Assembly (NCBI GenBank): GCA_963791995.1
Contig: CAWBUQ010000020.1
Span: 1 to 64,000, forward strand
Direction of reading: 5' to 3'
Origin: Bog-473 sp963791995
Lineage (GTDB): Bacteria; Actinomycetota; Acidimicrobiia; Acidimicrobiales; RAAP-2
Length of the DNA stretch: 64,000 nt
Made by a program: the position numbers and the translations under genes. Positions 26,262-34,888 of this stretch are shown here, piece by piece (the stretch's first letter is position 1; each line of letters starts with the position of its first letter). The notes under the pieces are model-generated. The model was not told the DNA's origin, did no database searches, and saw nothing but the letters and a program-made list of their open reading frames with translations.

Positions 26262-27868
26262 TTAGGTTCCCGCACCCACGATGGCGGCGGCCCAGGTGTA
26301 GTCGGGTTTGCCCGAGGGGGAGCGTTCGACCCGGTCCACGACATAGAGGCGCCGGGGCACTTTGTAGCCGGCCACGAATTCGCGGCACCGCTCCTGGATC
26401 GCTTCGAGCGACGGCGCCTCGTGCCCGCCTCGTGGCTCGACGATGGCCGCCACTGTCTGGCCCCACCGCTCGTCGGGGGCGCCGCACACGATGGCGTCCA
26501 TGACGTCGGGGTGCGAGCGGACGGCGGACTCGACCTCCTCGGGGAAGATCTTCTCGCCGCCCGAGTTGATGACGATGGAGCCACGCCCGAGCAGGGTGAT
26601 GGAGCCGTCGGCCTCGACGGTGGCGTAGTCGCCCGGCATGACGTAGCGGGTCCCGTCCACCTCGATGAACACCTCGGCCGTCTTCTTCGGATCGTTGTAG
26701 TAGCCGAGCGGGATGTCGCCGGCGCGGGCGATCTTGCCGATCACGCCCGAGCCGGGCTCGACCGGCGCAAGATCCTCGTCGAACACCACCGTCCGGCCCA
26801 ACAGGTGCACGGTCGGGCCGCTCTTCATCGCGGTGTTGCCCGCCGTGATGACGGTCAGACCGTTGTTGCCTCCCTCCGAGGACCCGACCGCGTCGGTGAT
26901 CATCAGGTTGGGGAGCTGCTCGAAGAACTGGTCCTTGACCGGCGCGGAGAACAGGGCCGCCGACGAGACCACGGCCAGCAACGTGGAGAGGTCGAAGTCC
27001 GTAGCGCGCGCTCGGCCAGCGTCTCGACCAGCGGTTTGCCCATGGCGTCGCCGGTGATCATGACCGAGTTGACGCCCTCGTCGCCGACCAACCGCCACAC
27101 CTCGTGCGGGTCGAACTTGGCCATCAGGACGATCTTCGAGCCGACGAAGCTCTGGCCCATGACGCACCACTGCGTCGCGCCGTGCATGAGTGGCGCCACC
27201 GGCAGATGGACCATGCCCCCGCCGGCGCCCTTGGCCACCATGACACTCGGATCGGTGATCCGCTCGTTGGTCATCGGGTCGGTGCCGCCGCCCAAGGCGT
27301 AGAAGACGTCTTCGTGACGCCACACGACACCCTTGGGCATGCCCGTGGTGCCGCCCGTGTAGAGGATGTAGAGGTCGTCGCCCGAGCGGGGCCCGAAGTC
27401 ACGCGCCGCGGACTGGCCCGCCAGCGCGTCCTCGTAGGGGACCGATCCGGGCGCCGGCTCAGTGTCGGAGTCGTCGTCGACGACGAGCAGCTGCTTCATC
27501 CCGGGCAGCTCGGGCAGCAACGCGGTCACCAGCGGCGAGAACTCCCGCTGGTACACGAGCGCCTTGAGGTCGGCGTTGCCCATGAGATACCGCAGCTCGT
27601 CCTTGACGTAGCGGTAGTTGATGTTGATCCAGATGGCGCGCAGCTTGAACACGGCCCAGGCGGTCTCGACCCATTCGACGGAGTTGTACGAATAGATCCC
27701 GACGTGGTCTCCGGGCCCGATTCCCTGCGCAGCCAGGTAGTGGGCCAGCTGGTTCGCCCGCGCCTCCATCTCGGCGTAGGTACGCCGGGCGCCGTCGGCC
27801 ACCAGGTATTCGCGCTCCGGATAGGCGTCGACGGCAGCCTCGAAGAGATCGGCGAGGTTGAACTCCAT
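26262..27868 (-). CDS. FadD19-like steroid/long-chain acyl-CoA synthetase, one frameshift
   Basis: ATG 27868 opens MEFNLADLFEAAVDAYPERE. The N-terminal part includes LYILYTGGTTGMPKGVVWRH and LMHGATQWCVMG. Near 27000 the frame shifts by one base, after which TDFDLSTLLAVVSSAALFSA, ITDAVGSSEGGNNGL, LGRGSIVINSGGEKIFPEEV and SPSGKPDYTWA complete a normal ligase of about 535 aa. The wording is close to mycobacterial FadD19, which activates C26 steroid acids. A KstR-like site lies 12 bp before the start. The single break in a conserved gene suggests a sequence error. Confidence 0.8.
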
Positions 27869-27879
27869 GCGGCCGAGAT

Positions 27880-27893
27880 TAGAACACGTTCTT
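27880..27893. promoter_or_regulatory. KstR-like operator candidate at FadD19-like gene
   Basis: TAGAACACGTTCTT fits TnnAACnnGTTnnA except for the last base. It is 12 bp upstream of the FadD19-like start and 94 bp before the divergent SRPBCC gene. Confidence 0.45.
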
Positions 27894-27986
27894 ATTCTCT
27901 GCGAGGCCAGCCGACCTCGCCCGATCTGCCCCGGGACCTGCCTGAGGTCTGGGCCTGGTCAGGCCCCCGGGTTATCGTCAGGCGCC

Positions 27987-28436
27987 ATGGCATACCCGAC
28001 CGCAGTCTCCCGTGACGTCGCCGCGCCTCCCGAGAAGGTGTGGGACCTCGTGGCGGACATGCCACGGATGGGGGAGTGGTCGCCCGAGAACCAGGGCGGG
28101 TCCTGGGTGAAGGGCGCCACCGGTCCAGCACTCGGTGCCGTGTTCAAGGGCTCCAACAAGAACGGCATCCGGCGCTGGTCCACCATTTGCACGGTCGTCG
28201 CCTGCGAACGCGGCAAGGTGTTCGAGTTCGGCGTCACCTCCGGCCCGCTCGCGGTGGCCAATTGGCGCTACGAGTTCGAAGGAACAGACACGGGCTGCCG
28301 GGTCACCGAGTCGTGGCGTGACAACCGCAAGCCGTGGTTCGCCTTCGTGGCACGCGTCATGGGCGATCACAGCGATGCCCATGCCGAGCAGGAGATGGCG
28401 GCGACGCTGGCCAAGTTGGCGGCGGCGGCGGAGTAG
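27987..28436 (+). CDS. SRPBCC (polyketide cyclase-like) protein
   Basis: This encodes 149 aa from ATG 27987. VSRDVAAPPEKVWDLVADMP opens the helix-grip fold; MGEWSPENQGGSWVKGATGP and the C-terminal amphipathic helix (HAEQEMAATLAKLAAAA) complete it. It probably binds a hydrophobic ligand. Divergent from the FadD19-like gene; the third SRPBCC in the window. Confidence 0.8.
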   Translation: MAYPTAVSRDVAAPPEKVWDLVADMPRMGEWSPENQGGSWVKGATGPALGAVFKGSNKNGIRRWSTICTVVACERGKVFEFGVTSGPLAVANWRYEFEGTDTGCRVTESWRDNRKPWFAFVARVMGDHSDAHAEQEMAATLAKLAAAAE

Positions 28437-28519
28437 TCGAAACGCCGATTCTCGGTGGGTTGATGGCGTGGGCGCAGGTGTGCCCACCATGGCGGGTCCT
28501 GCGGTCGTAGCGTTGGGTC

Positions 28520-29875
28520 ATGGACCCCGACGCCAGCGGGATACGCAAGGGTCCTGCTCATGCCCGAAAGCGGGTGCTGCCTCGCGAGAACGAAACGCGC
28601 CTGCTCGAGCTGGGCAACCAGCTACCTCCGCCGAACGAGGACGAACTCGAGATCATCGCCGGACTGCGCGCATCGCGGCGACGCCGGCGCCTGCTGACGT
28701 GGGGCACGGCGCTCGTCCTCCTCGCGCTGATCGCGGGTGCCGTTGCACAGTGGGTCCGACCGATTCCCCATGCCACCATCGAGACCCAGGACGTCCGTCT
28801 CCCAGGGACCGCCCCGACCTTCGCGTGGCCGTCAGGAGGAGAGTCGGCGGCCACGGTCGTCGGGGTGGGGACGTTGGGCCAGGTACGTGGGACCCAGCCC
28901 GTTCCCATCGCCGGCCTGGCCGACCTGCTGACGGCTTACGTGGTGCTGTCGGATCACCATCTGGCGCCTGGGGCCGACGGCCCGGCCATCCCCGTCACCG
29001 CCGAAGCCCTGGCCGCATACCAGAGCGGGCAGGCGAACCAGGTGTCCGAGGTCCCGGTCGCGGCGGGGGAGTCGCTCACCGAGCTCCAGGCGCTCGAAGG
29101 GCTCCTGGTGGACTCGGGAGCGGACATGGCGACGGTTCTCGCCGACTGGGACGCCGGAAGCGACAGCGCGTTCGTGACCAAGATGAATGCTGCCGCGAGC
29201 ACGCTCGGCCTGACTTCCACGCACATCACGGACCCGAGCGGCGTCGACCCGGGCACGACGAGCACGGCGGAGGACCTCGTCCGCCTGGGCCAAGCGTCGC
29301 TTTCCATTCCGGTGCTCCGTCAGATCGTCTCGCTGGGGCAAGCGAGCGTGCCGATGACCACCGTCGTCTACAACCTCAATTTCGACCTGGGACAAGACGG
29401 CATCATCGGCATCAAGTCGGCGACCGACTCGAGTGCCAAGGGCTGCTTTCTCTTCGCGGCGCAGCAGAGCGTCGGTGGAAAGACCGTCACCGTCGTCGGT
29501 GCGGTGCTGGGGCAGCCGGGCGGCGCGCTCGGACCGAACACCGCCGCCGTCGATGCGGGCGACACACTGGTCAAGAGCATCTATTCCGGGTTGCACAGCT
29601 TCACTCTTTTCACTCCCGGCCAAAAGGTCGGCGAGATCGATGCCCCGTGGGGTTCGACGGCAGCGCTGACCGTCGCGCACCCGATCACCGTTGTCGGGTG
29701 GCCCGGCCTCGTTGCGACCGTCGTGGTCAGGCATCGTCCCCTGGACGGTTCCGTGCCCAGCGGGGCCGTGATCGGGACCATGCAAGCTGGTGTCGGAGCC
29801 AGCGCTGACCAGGTCGCAGTACGGACGACGTCGGCCCTCTCGAAACCTGGCGTGTGGTGGCGCCTGACTCGTTAG
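28520..29875 (+). CDS. penicillin-binding-protein-like membrane protein lacking all active-site motifs
   Basis: This encodes 451 aa from ATG 28520. A 55-residue cytoplasmic N-terminus with a basic patch precedes one membrane helix (LLTWGTALVLLALIAGAVA), so the rest is extracytoplasmic. Residues about 125-310 align by eye with D-Ala-D-Ala carboxypeptidases. The SxxK serine and lysine are replaced in IAGLADLLTAYVVL (Gly and Asp), SxN reads SGA (199-201), and KTG reads KSA (299-301). The FVTKMNAAASTLGLTSTHIT and DPSG regions are kept. It is therefore probably a non-catalytic structural or binding relative, not a working peptidase. Confidence 0.78.
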   Translation: MDPDASGIRKGPAHARKRVLPRENETRLLELGNQLPPPNEDELEIIAGLRASRRRRRLLTWGTALVLLALIAGAVAQWVRPIPHATIETQDVRLPGTAPTFAWPSGGESAATVVGVGTLGQVRGTQPVPIAGLADLLTAYVVLSDHHLAPGADGPAIPVTAEALAAYQSGQANQVSEVPVAAGESLTELQALEGLLVDSGADMATVLADWDAGSDSAFVTKMNAAASTLGLTSTHITDPSGVDPGTTSTAEDLVRLGQASLSIPVLRQIVSLGQASVPMTTVVYNLNFDLGQDGIIGIKSATDSSAKGCFLFAAQQSVGGKTVTVVGAVLGQPGGALGPNTAAVDAGDTLVKSIYSGLHSFTLFTPGQKVGEIDAPWGSTAALTVAHPITVVGWPGLVATVVVRHRPLDGSVPSGAVIGTMQAGVGASADQVAVRTTSALSKPGVWWRLTR

Positions 29876-29923
29876 CCGAATCTCAGTCGACGAGTCTCGT
29901 TCGCCCAGGGAGCAGCTGGCCCT

Positions 29924-30805
29924 TCATGATCCTTCGACTTGCAGCGCATGGGTGACCACCGTGACGTCCTCGTCGCCCAGTCCTTCGTCGACGGCCCGCT
30001 GCCATTCGTCGGCCAGGCGGGCAAGCGTGACGAAGCGGCCGTCGTGTGCCGCCTGAAGGGCGAGGTGCACGTCCTTGAGCGCGAGTGACAGCGCGAACTG
30101 CGGCGAAAAGTCATCCCGGGCGATTCGCTGCAGCTTGGCCGCCTGCCACGGGGACACGAGCGGGTTCCCATCCAAGGCGTTCACCACGATGTCGATCTCG
30201 AGCCCGAACTGACGACCCAGCGCGACCGCCGTCGCGACTGCTTCCGCGGCCAATGCGAGCCACGCGTTGGCGACCAGCTTGACCCGCGATCCGGACCCGA
30301 CAGGTCCCACCCAGATCGTTCGCTGGCCGAGCGCATCGAAGAGCGGGCCGAGGCGCGGGCGGGCCCCGTCCGCGCCCGACGCAAAGATGGTCAGCTGGCC
30401 GTGCTCTGCGGGCTCCTTGCTGCCCGACACGGGCGCGTCAATGAGGGTCACGTCAGCTCGTTCGGCGCTCACCAACGCCTGGACCCGCTCGATCCCGGCG
30501 ATGCCGATGGTGCTCATCTGTACCCAGATCGCGCCGGACTTGAGCGCGCCGAGCATGCCCTGTTCCTGTGCGATGGAGACGACGACGTCCGCGTCCGTCA
30601 CCATCGTGACGACGATCCCGGCCCGGCTCGCCGCGTCGGCGGGCGTGTCCGCCACCTCCGCGCCGAGTGCGGCGAGGTCTCGTGTTGCCTCCGGGGTGCG
30701 GTTCCATACGATCGTCGGGATGCCGGCGCGTATGGCGTTGGCGGCCATGGCGTGCCCCATCGTCCCGATGCCCAGAAACGCAACCGGCTCTTTCGTCGGG
30801 GTCAT
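29924..30805 (-). CDS. NAD(P)-dependent beta-hydroxyacid dehydrogenase (3-hydroxyisobutyrate dehydrogenase family)
   Basis: This encodes 293 aa from ATG 30805. The Rossmann motif is FLGIGTMGHAMAANAIRAGI, the substrate loop is LIDAPVSGSKEPAEHGQL and the catalytic lysine region is GSGSRVKLVANAWLALAAEA. These match 3-hydroxyisobutyrate, tartronate semialdehyde and related imine-reductase-like enzymes; which substrate it uses cannot be told. It is preceded by an 8-bp tandem repeat array. Confidence 0.82.
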   Translation of the reverse strand: MTPTKEPVAFLGIGTMGHAMAANAIRAGIPTIVWNRTPEATRDLAALGAEVADTPADAASRAGIVVTMVTDADVVVSIAQEQGMLGALKSGAIWVQMSTIGIAGIERVQALVSAERADVTLIDAPVSGSKEPAEHGQLTIFASGADGARPRLGPLFDALGQRTIWVGPVGSGSRVKLVANAWLALAAEAVATAVALGRQFGLEIDIVVNALDGNPLVSPWQAAKLQRIARDDFSPQFALSLALKDVHLALQAAHDGRFVTLARLADEWQRAVDEGLGDEDVTVVTHALQVEGS

Positions 30806-30823
30806 CGTTCTCCCCTTTCGGCC

Positions 30824-30889
30824 CAGTTCGGCAGTTCGGCAGTTCGGCAGTTCGGCAGTTCGGCAGTTCGGCAGTTCGGCAGTTCGGCA
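30824..30889. repeat. 8-bp tandem repeat array, about 8 copies
   Basis: CAGTTCGG is repeated just over eight times without interruption, starting 18 bp upstream of the dehydrogenase start. Copy number of such arrays can vary by slippage and could alter promoter spacing. That is inference. Confidence 0.9.
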
Positions 30890-30988
30890 CGATCAGTTTC
30901 GCGCCGTCCCGGCCTCCCCGCACCGCCCCGCCCGGCTCACCGCCTCGCCCCGCCGTCCTCACCGTCTGCGCTGCCGAAAGGGTACGGC

Positions 30989-31618
30989 CTACGACTCCAG
31001 GCGCCGCAACACGTGTGCGGCAGCGGCAGCGTCTCCGGTCGCACTCCGCTCGCGCAGGTGTTCCACGACGGCAGCGCGGTGTGCCGCATCGACGTTGCCG
31101 CCGTACTTGAACTTGGCGCTCACCTGCTCCACCAGGATCTCGATGCCGAGAATCGCCAGCAGCCTGCCCGGGTGTGCCGCCGTCGGGTCGGCAATCCCCT
31201 CGTCGGGCTGAAAGGTACTGAGCTGGCGGCGCAGAATGGCCGACACGCTGCCCGGTGCCGTCCGCTCGTCGTGCACACTCGCCGTGCCGGCCAGCTGGAC
31301 GGCGCCGTAGTAGGTGGTCGGGATCCCGAGCGCCGGATCCTCCTCGCCGATGGCCTTCCACGACGAGGGGATGAAGGCCCAGTCGTCGGCCACGCTCAAC
31401 AGGACACGCGGGTTCTCGTCGAGGGCATCGAAGATCGGATTGGCCCGCACCAGATGCAGCCACACCGTGTCTCCCTCGAGCACGAACTGCGTGGGCACGA
31501 CGACCGGCCACTCGCGATCGGCGCCCCCGCGGGCGACCAGGTGCCCGAAGGGATGGGATTCGAGGAAGGGACGCCACTCGTCCTCTCCGAGCGTGGCGTC
31601 GACCGGGGAGACGAACAT
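30989..31618 (-). CDS. PaiB-like FMN-binding protein
   Basis: This encodes 209 aa from ATG 31618, preceded by GAGG; the upstream extension of the frame is not conserved-looking. MFVSPVDATLGEDEWRPFLE, HPFGHLVARGG, WLHLVRANPIFDAL and IPSSWKA with YYGAVQLAGTA fit the PaiB family of split-barrel FMN-binding proteins. In Bacillus, PaiB is described as a regulator, but flavin-reductase-like roles are equally possible. The C-terminal VEQVSAKFKYGGNVDAAHRA is the usual family end. Confidence 0.8.
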   Translation of the reverse strand: MFVSPVDATLGEDEWRPFLESHPFGHLVARGGADREWPVVVPTQFVLEGDTVWLHLVRANPIFDALDENPRVLLSVADDWAFIPSSWKAIGEEDPALGIPTTYYGAVQLAGTASVHDERTAPGSVSAILRRQLSTFQPDEGIADPTAAHPGRLLAILGIEILVEQVSAKFKYGGNVDAAHRAAVVEHLRERSATGDAAAAAHVLRRLES

Positions 31619-31740
31619 CGCCTCAGTCTGGCGCAGCAGAGCGGCGGCATGACCGCGACCGCCCCACGTCGAGACCACCCAGACGTCCGGACCACGAGGA
31701 AGCCGCACCGCCTGCCGGCAAGCCCGCTGTCACGGATGGG

Positions 31741-33366
31741 TCAGTCGACCGCGACCCCGAGCTCCTCAATGGACTCGCTGCGGTGGCGCTTGTAGTCCAC
31801 CTTGCCGTTGGGCGCCCGCCCGATGGTCGAGACAGCGCGCACCCGGCGCGGCGCCTTGTAGGAGGCCAGCCGGGCCTTCACGTGCTCGATGAGCTCGTCC
31901 TCGTCCGGCGCCGGCTCGCCATCGACCAGTTCCACCACTGCGATGACCTGCTCACCGTAGGTCTCGTGGGGAACGCCGACCACCACGGCGTCGTGTACCG
32001 ACCCGTGCATCTTGAGCGCCTCTTCGACCTCTTCGGGGAAGATCTTCTCGCCGCCCGAGTTGATGCAGACCGAGCCGCGCCCGAGCAGGTGGATGGTTCC
32101 GTCGGCGTCGACCTGCGCGTAGTCGCCCGGGATGGAGTAGCGGACCCCGTCGATCTCCTTGAACGTCCGCTGCGACTTCTCCTCGTCCTTGTAGTAGCCG
32201 AGCGGGTTGCGCCCACCCAGGGCCAGCACGCCGACCTGGCCCGACCCGGGCTCAATCTCGTGGCCCTCCTCGTCGAGCACCTTGACGTTGGGCCCGAGGG
32301 TGAACGACGCCGTCTTGGCCGCGCTGCCGCCGCCCGAGATCGACTGGCCCATCCCCAGCGCCTCCGAGGAGCTGAAGGCGTCGGCCAGCAGCATCGTCGG
32401 ATGGTGGGCCAGCAGGCGCTCCTTCACCGGCTCGCTCCACATCGCCCCCGACGAAATCATGATCACCAGCGAGCTCAGGTCCCACTGCCCCGGATGGGCG
32501 TCGAGCTCGTCCAGCAGAGGACGGGAGAACGGATCGCCCACGATCACCAGGCCGTTCACGTTTTCGCTCTGGATGGTGTCGAGCATCTCCGCGGGGTCGT
32601 AGCGCCGGCTCTCGAGCAGGCAGACACGGCCCCCGTCGGCCAGCACCGTGTACGCGGTGAACGCGCCGGTGCCGTGCATGAGCGGGCACGCCGGCATGAG
32701 CGTCATGCCGCCTGGCTTCTCGCGCAGCACGTTGCGCACGCCCTCGACGCCCCCTTCGGGGTCGTAATGGCGCGACGACCCGCTCAACAACAACGAGAAC
32801 AGGTCGTCCTGGCGCCACATGACGCCCTTGGGCATGCCGGTGGTGCCGCCCGTGTAGAGCATGAAGAGGTCGTCGCCGCTGCGTCCCCACGGCGCGCTGA
32901 CCCGGCCGACCGCGGACTTGGCCGCGTCTTCGTACGGCGTGGCCCACTCCGGACACGGGCCTGAGCCGTCGTCGACCCACAGCCAGCCCTTGACCCGTGG
33001 CACACGGTCGAACACCCGCTCCACCCGGTCACTGAACGATCCGTGGAACACGACCGCCACCGCGTCGGCGTTGTCCCACAGGTAGGCCAGCTCGTCGTCC
33101 CCGTAGCGGTAGTTGGTGTTGACCGGGACCAGGCCGATCTTCGCGGCGGCGAACGTCGCCTGCAGGTATTCGGGCGTGTTGTAGAGGTAGAGCGCCACCT
33201 TGTCCTGTTGCTCGGCGCCGAGATCGAGCAGGAACTGTGCGACGCCGTCGGCGCCATTGTCCAACTCGGTCCAGGTCACGTTACGTGCACCCTGGGTGAG
33301 GGCGACGAGATCGGGCTGCGTGTCAGCCACCGTCTCCCAGACGTCGCCGTAATTCCAGTCAGTCAT
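31741..33366 (-). CDS. acyl-CoA synthetase (FadD family)
   Basis: This encodes 541 aa from ATG 33366, with GGAG six bases upstream; ATG 33378 is the longer option. The sequence has all ligase motifs: LFMLYTGGTTGMPKGVMWRQ, CPLMHGTGAFTAYTVL, DAFSSSEALGMGQS, IPGDYAQVDADGTIHLLGRG and the C-terminal lysine in APNGKVDYKRHR. It is related to the FadD19-like gene but intact. A divergent acyl-CoA dehydrogenase starts 173 bp away, which suggests a joint role in activating and then desaturating an acyl substrate. Confidence 0.85.
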   Translation of the reverse strand: MTDWNYGDVWETVADTQPDLVALTQGARNVTWTELDNGADGVAQFLLDLGAEQQDKVALYLYNTPEYLQATFAAAKIGLVPVNTNYRYGDDELAYLWDNADAVAVVFHGSFSDRVERVFDRVPRVKGWLWVDDGSGPCPEWATPYEDAAKSAVGRVSAPWGRSGDDLFMLYTGGTTGMPKGVMWRQDDLFSLLLSGSSRHYDPEGGVEGVRNVLREKPGGMTLMPACPLMHGTGAFTAYTVLADGGRVCLLESRRYDPAEMLDTIQSENVNGLVIVGDPFSRPLLDELDAHPGQWDLSSLVIMISSGAMWSEPVKERLLAHHPTMLLADAFSSSEALGMGQSISGGGSAAKTASFTLGPNVKVLDEEGHEIEPGSGQVGVLALGGRNPLGYYKDEEKSQRTFKEIDGVRYSIPGDYAQVDADGTIHLLGRGSVCINSGGEKIFPEEVEEALKMHGSVHDAVVVGVPHETYGEQVIAVVELVDGEPAPDEDELIEHVKARLASYKAPRRVRAVSTIGRAPNGKVDYKRHRSESIEELGVAVD

Positions 33367-33539
33367 CGTCCGCTCCATTCGCCGCCGCCGGCGACCCACT
33401 GAGGCACGTGATCGTCCTCCCCGACCCCCCGGCTTCCACCCCCGACCGCATCGCGGCATCCGACCGGACCGTATGGATCGACCGGATCTCGCTGTGTCCG
33501 TTGTGCGCGGCACGAGGCGATGCAGCCTACGCTGCAAAA

Positions 33540-34712
33540 GTGGATCTCGGCCTCCCCGGAGACGACGACCCCTGTCGCGCCAGCGTGCGGGAGTGGCTCC
33601 ACGAGCACCAAGACCCCACCGGTCGCCAGCTCGCCGAGGCCGGGTACGTCGTGCCCCACTGGGCTCCCCCCTTCGGGCTCGATGCGGACCCGCTCACCCA
33701 ACTCGTGATCGACGAAGAGCTCCGGCGGGCCCAGGTCCGGCGCCCGGTCAACCCCATCGGCATCGGATGGGCGGGGCCAACCCTCATGTACGCGGGCACC
33801 GAAGAGCAGAAGGAACGCTGGCTCTGGCCGCTGCTCAGTGGCGAGGACTTCTGGTGCCAGCTCTTCTCCGAGCCCGGCGCCGGCTCGGACCTCGCCGCGC
33901 TGAGCACCCGGGCCGAGCGTGACGGCGACCACTACGTCGTCAACGGGCAGAAGGTGTGGACCAGCTATGCCCACATCGCCCGCTGGGGCATCCTGCTCGC
34001 CCGCACCGATCCGTCGGCGACCAAGCACCTGGGCATCAGCTACTTCGTGTGCCCGATGGATGCGCCGGGCATCGAGATCCGCCCTCTCATCGACATGACG
34101 GGCGAGCACGCCTTCAACGAGGTCTTCTTCAGCGACGTGCGCATCCCGGCCGACCACCTCGTCGGGCCCGAGCACGGCGGCTGGGAGCTGGCCAAGGTGA
34201 CGCTCGGCAACGAGCGCGTCTCGCTCAGCGGCGAGGGCGCGCTCTGGGGCATGGGCCCGACGGCGGACGACCTCGTGGATCTGGTCAAGGCCGCGGGTGG
34301 CGCGCTGGACCCCATCCGGCGGGATGCGCTCGTCTCCGTCTGGATGGAATCGCAGATCCTGCGGGTGTTGCGCCTGCGGATGGTCTCGGCCGTCCTGGCC
34401 GGCCGGGCGCCCGGCGCGGAAGCCTCGGTCCGCAAGGCGATCGCCGATGCCCATGGGCAGCATGTAATGGATCTGGGGCGGGATCTTGCGGGGGCGCACG
34501 CCATGGTGGCCGGGACCGGTCCCGTCGCCGGCTCGGCCGCCGCCGCCTCGGCTGCAACCGGCTCGGCCGCCGCCACCGCCGACGGGACCGCCGACGCCAC
34601 TTGGTCCCGAGGCTTCCTTTTCGCCCCTGCCCTCACCATCGGCGGCGGCACCGGAGAGGTGCAGCGCAACATCGTCGCCGAAAAGGTGCTCGGTTTGCCG
34701 CGAGATCCCTGA
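33540..34712 (+). CDS. acyl-CoA dehydrogenase (FadE family)
   Basis: This encodes 390 aa if GTG 33540 is used; the frame is open to 33408, but residues before VDLGLPGDDDPCRASVREWL do not look conserved. FAD- and substrate-binding blocks are present: LFSEPGAGSDLAALSTRAER, NGQKVWTSYAHIARWGILLA, FFSDVRIPADHLVGPEHGGW and GGGTGEVQRNIVAEKVLGLP. An Ala/Thr-rich low-complexity insert near the C-terminus (repeated AAASAATGSAA) is unusual. It is divergent from the FadD at 31741-33366. Confidence 0.82.
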   Translation: MDLGLPGDDDPCRASVREWLHEHQDPTGRQLAEAGYVVPHWAPPFGLDADPLTQLVIDEELRRAQVRRPVNPIGIGWAGPTLMYAGTEEQKERWLWPLLSGEDFWCQLFSEPGAGSDLAALSTRAERDGDHYVVNGQKVWTSYAHIARWGILLARTDPSATKHLGISYFVCPMDAPGIEIRPLIDMTGEHAFNEVFFSDVRIPADHLVGPEHGGWELAKVTLGNERVSLSGEGALWGMGPTADDLVDLVKAAGGALDPIRRDALVSVWMESQILRVLRLRMVSAVLAGRAPGAEASVRKAIADAHGQHVMDLGRDLAGAHAMVAGTGPVAGSAAAASAATGSAAATADGTADATWSRGFLFAPALTIGGGTGEVQRNIVAEKVLGLPRDP

Positions 34713-34888
34713 TCCTCCGCCGTTACCCATCTGGTACTGGGGATGCCCCGGCAGGGCGCGCCGTCACTGAGGGCAGCGCTTGCAATGGCCGTCGCAGACC
34801 GGGTGCCGGCAGCACAGCACATGGCAACTGGTCTGGTGGGCAGGAGCCCCGAGGCGAGCGCTTCGGAGTCGACGATCAGGAGGGTTTC

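Noticed and set aside
30824..30889. possible CRISPR array
   Set aside because: Uniform 8-bp repeats without spacers and no cas genes.
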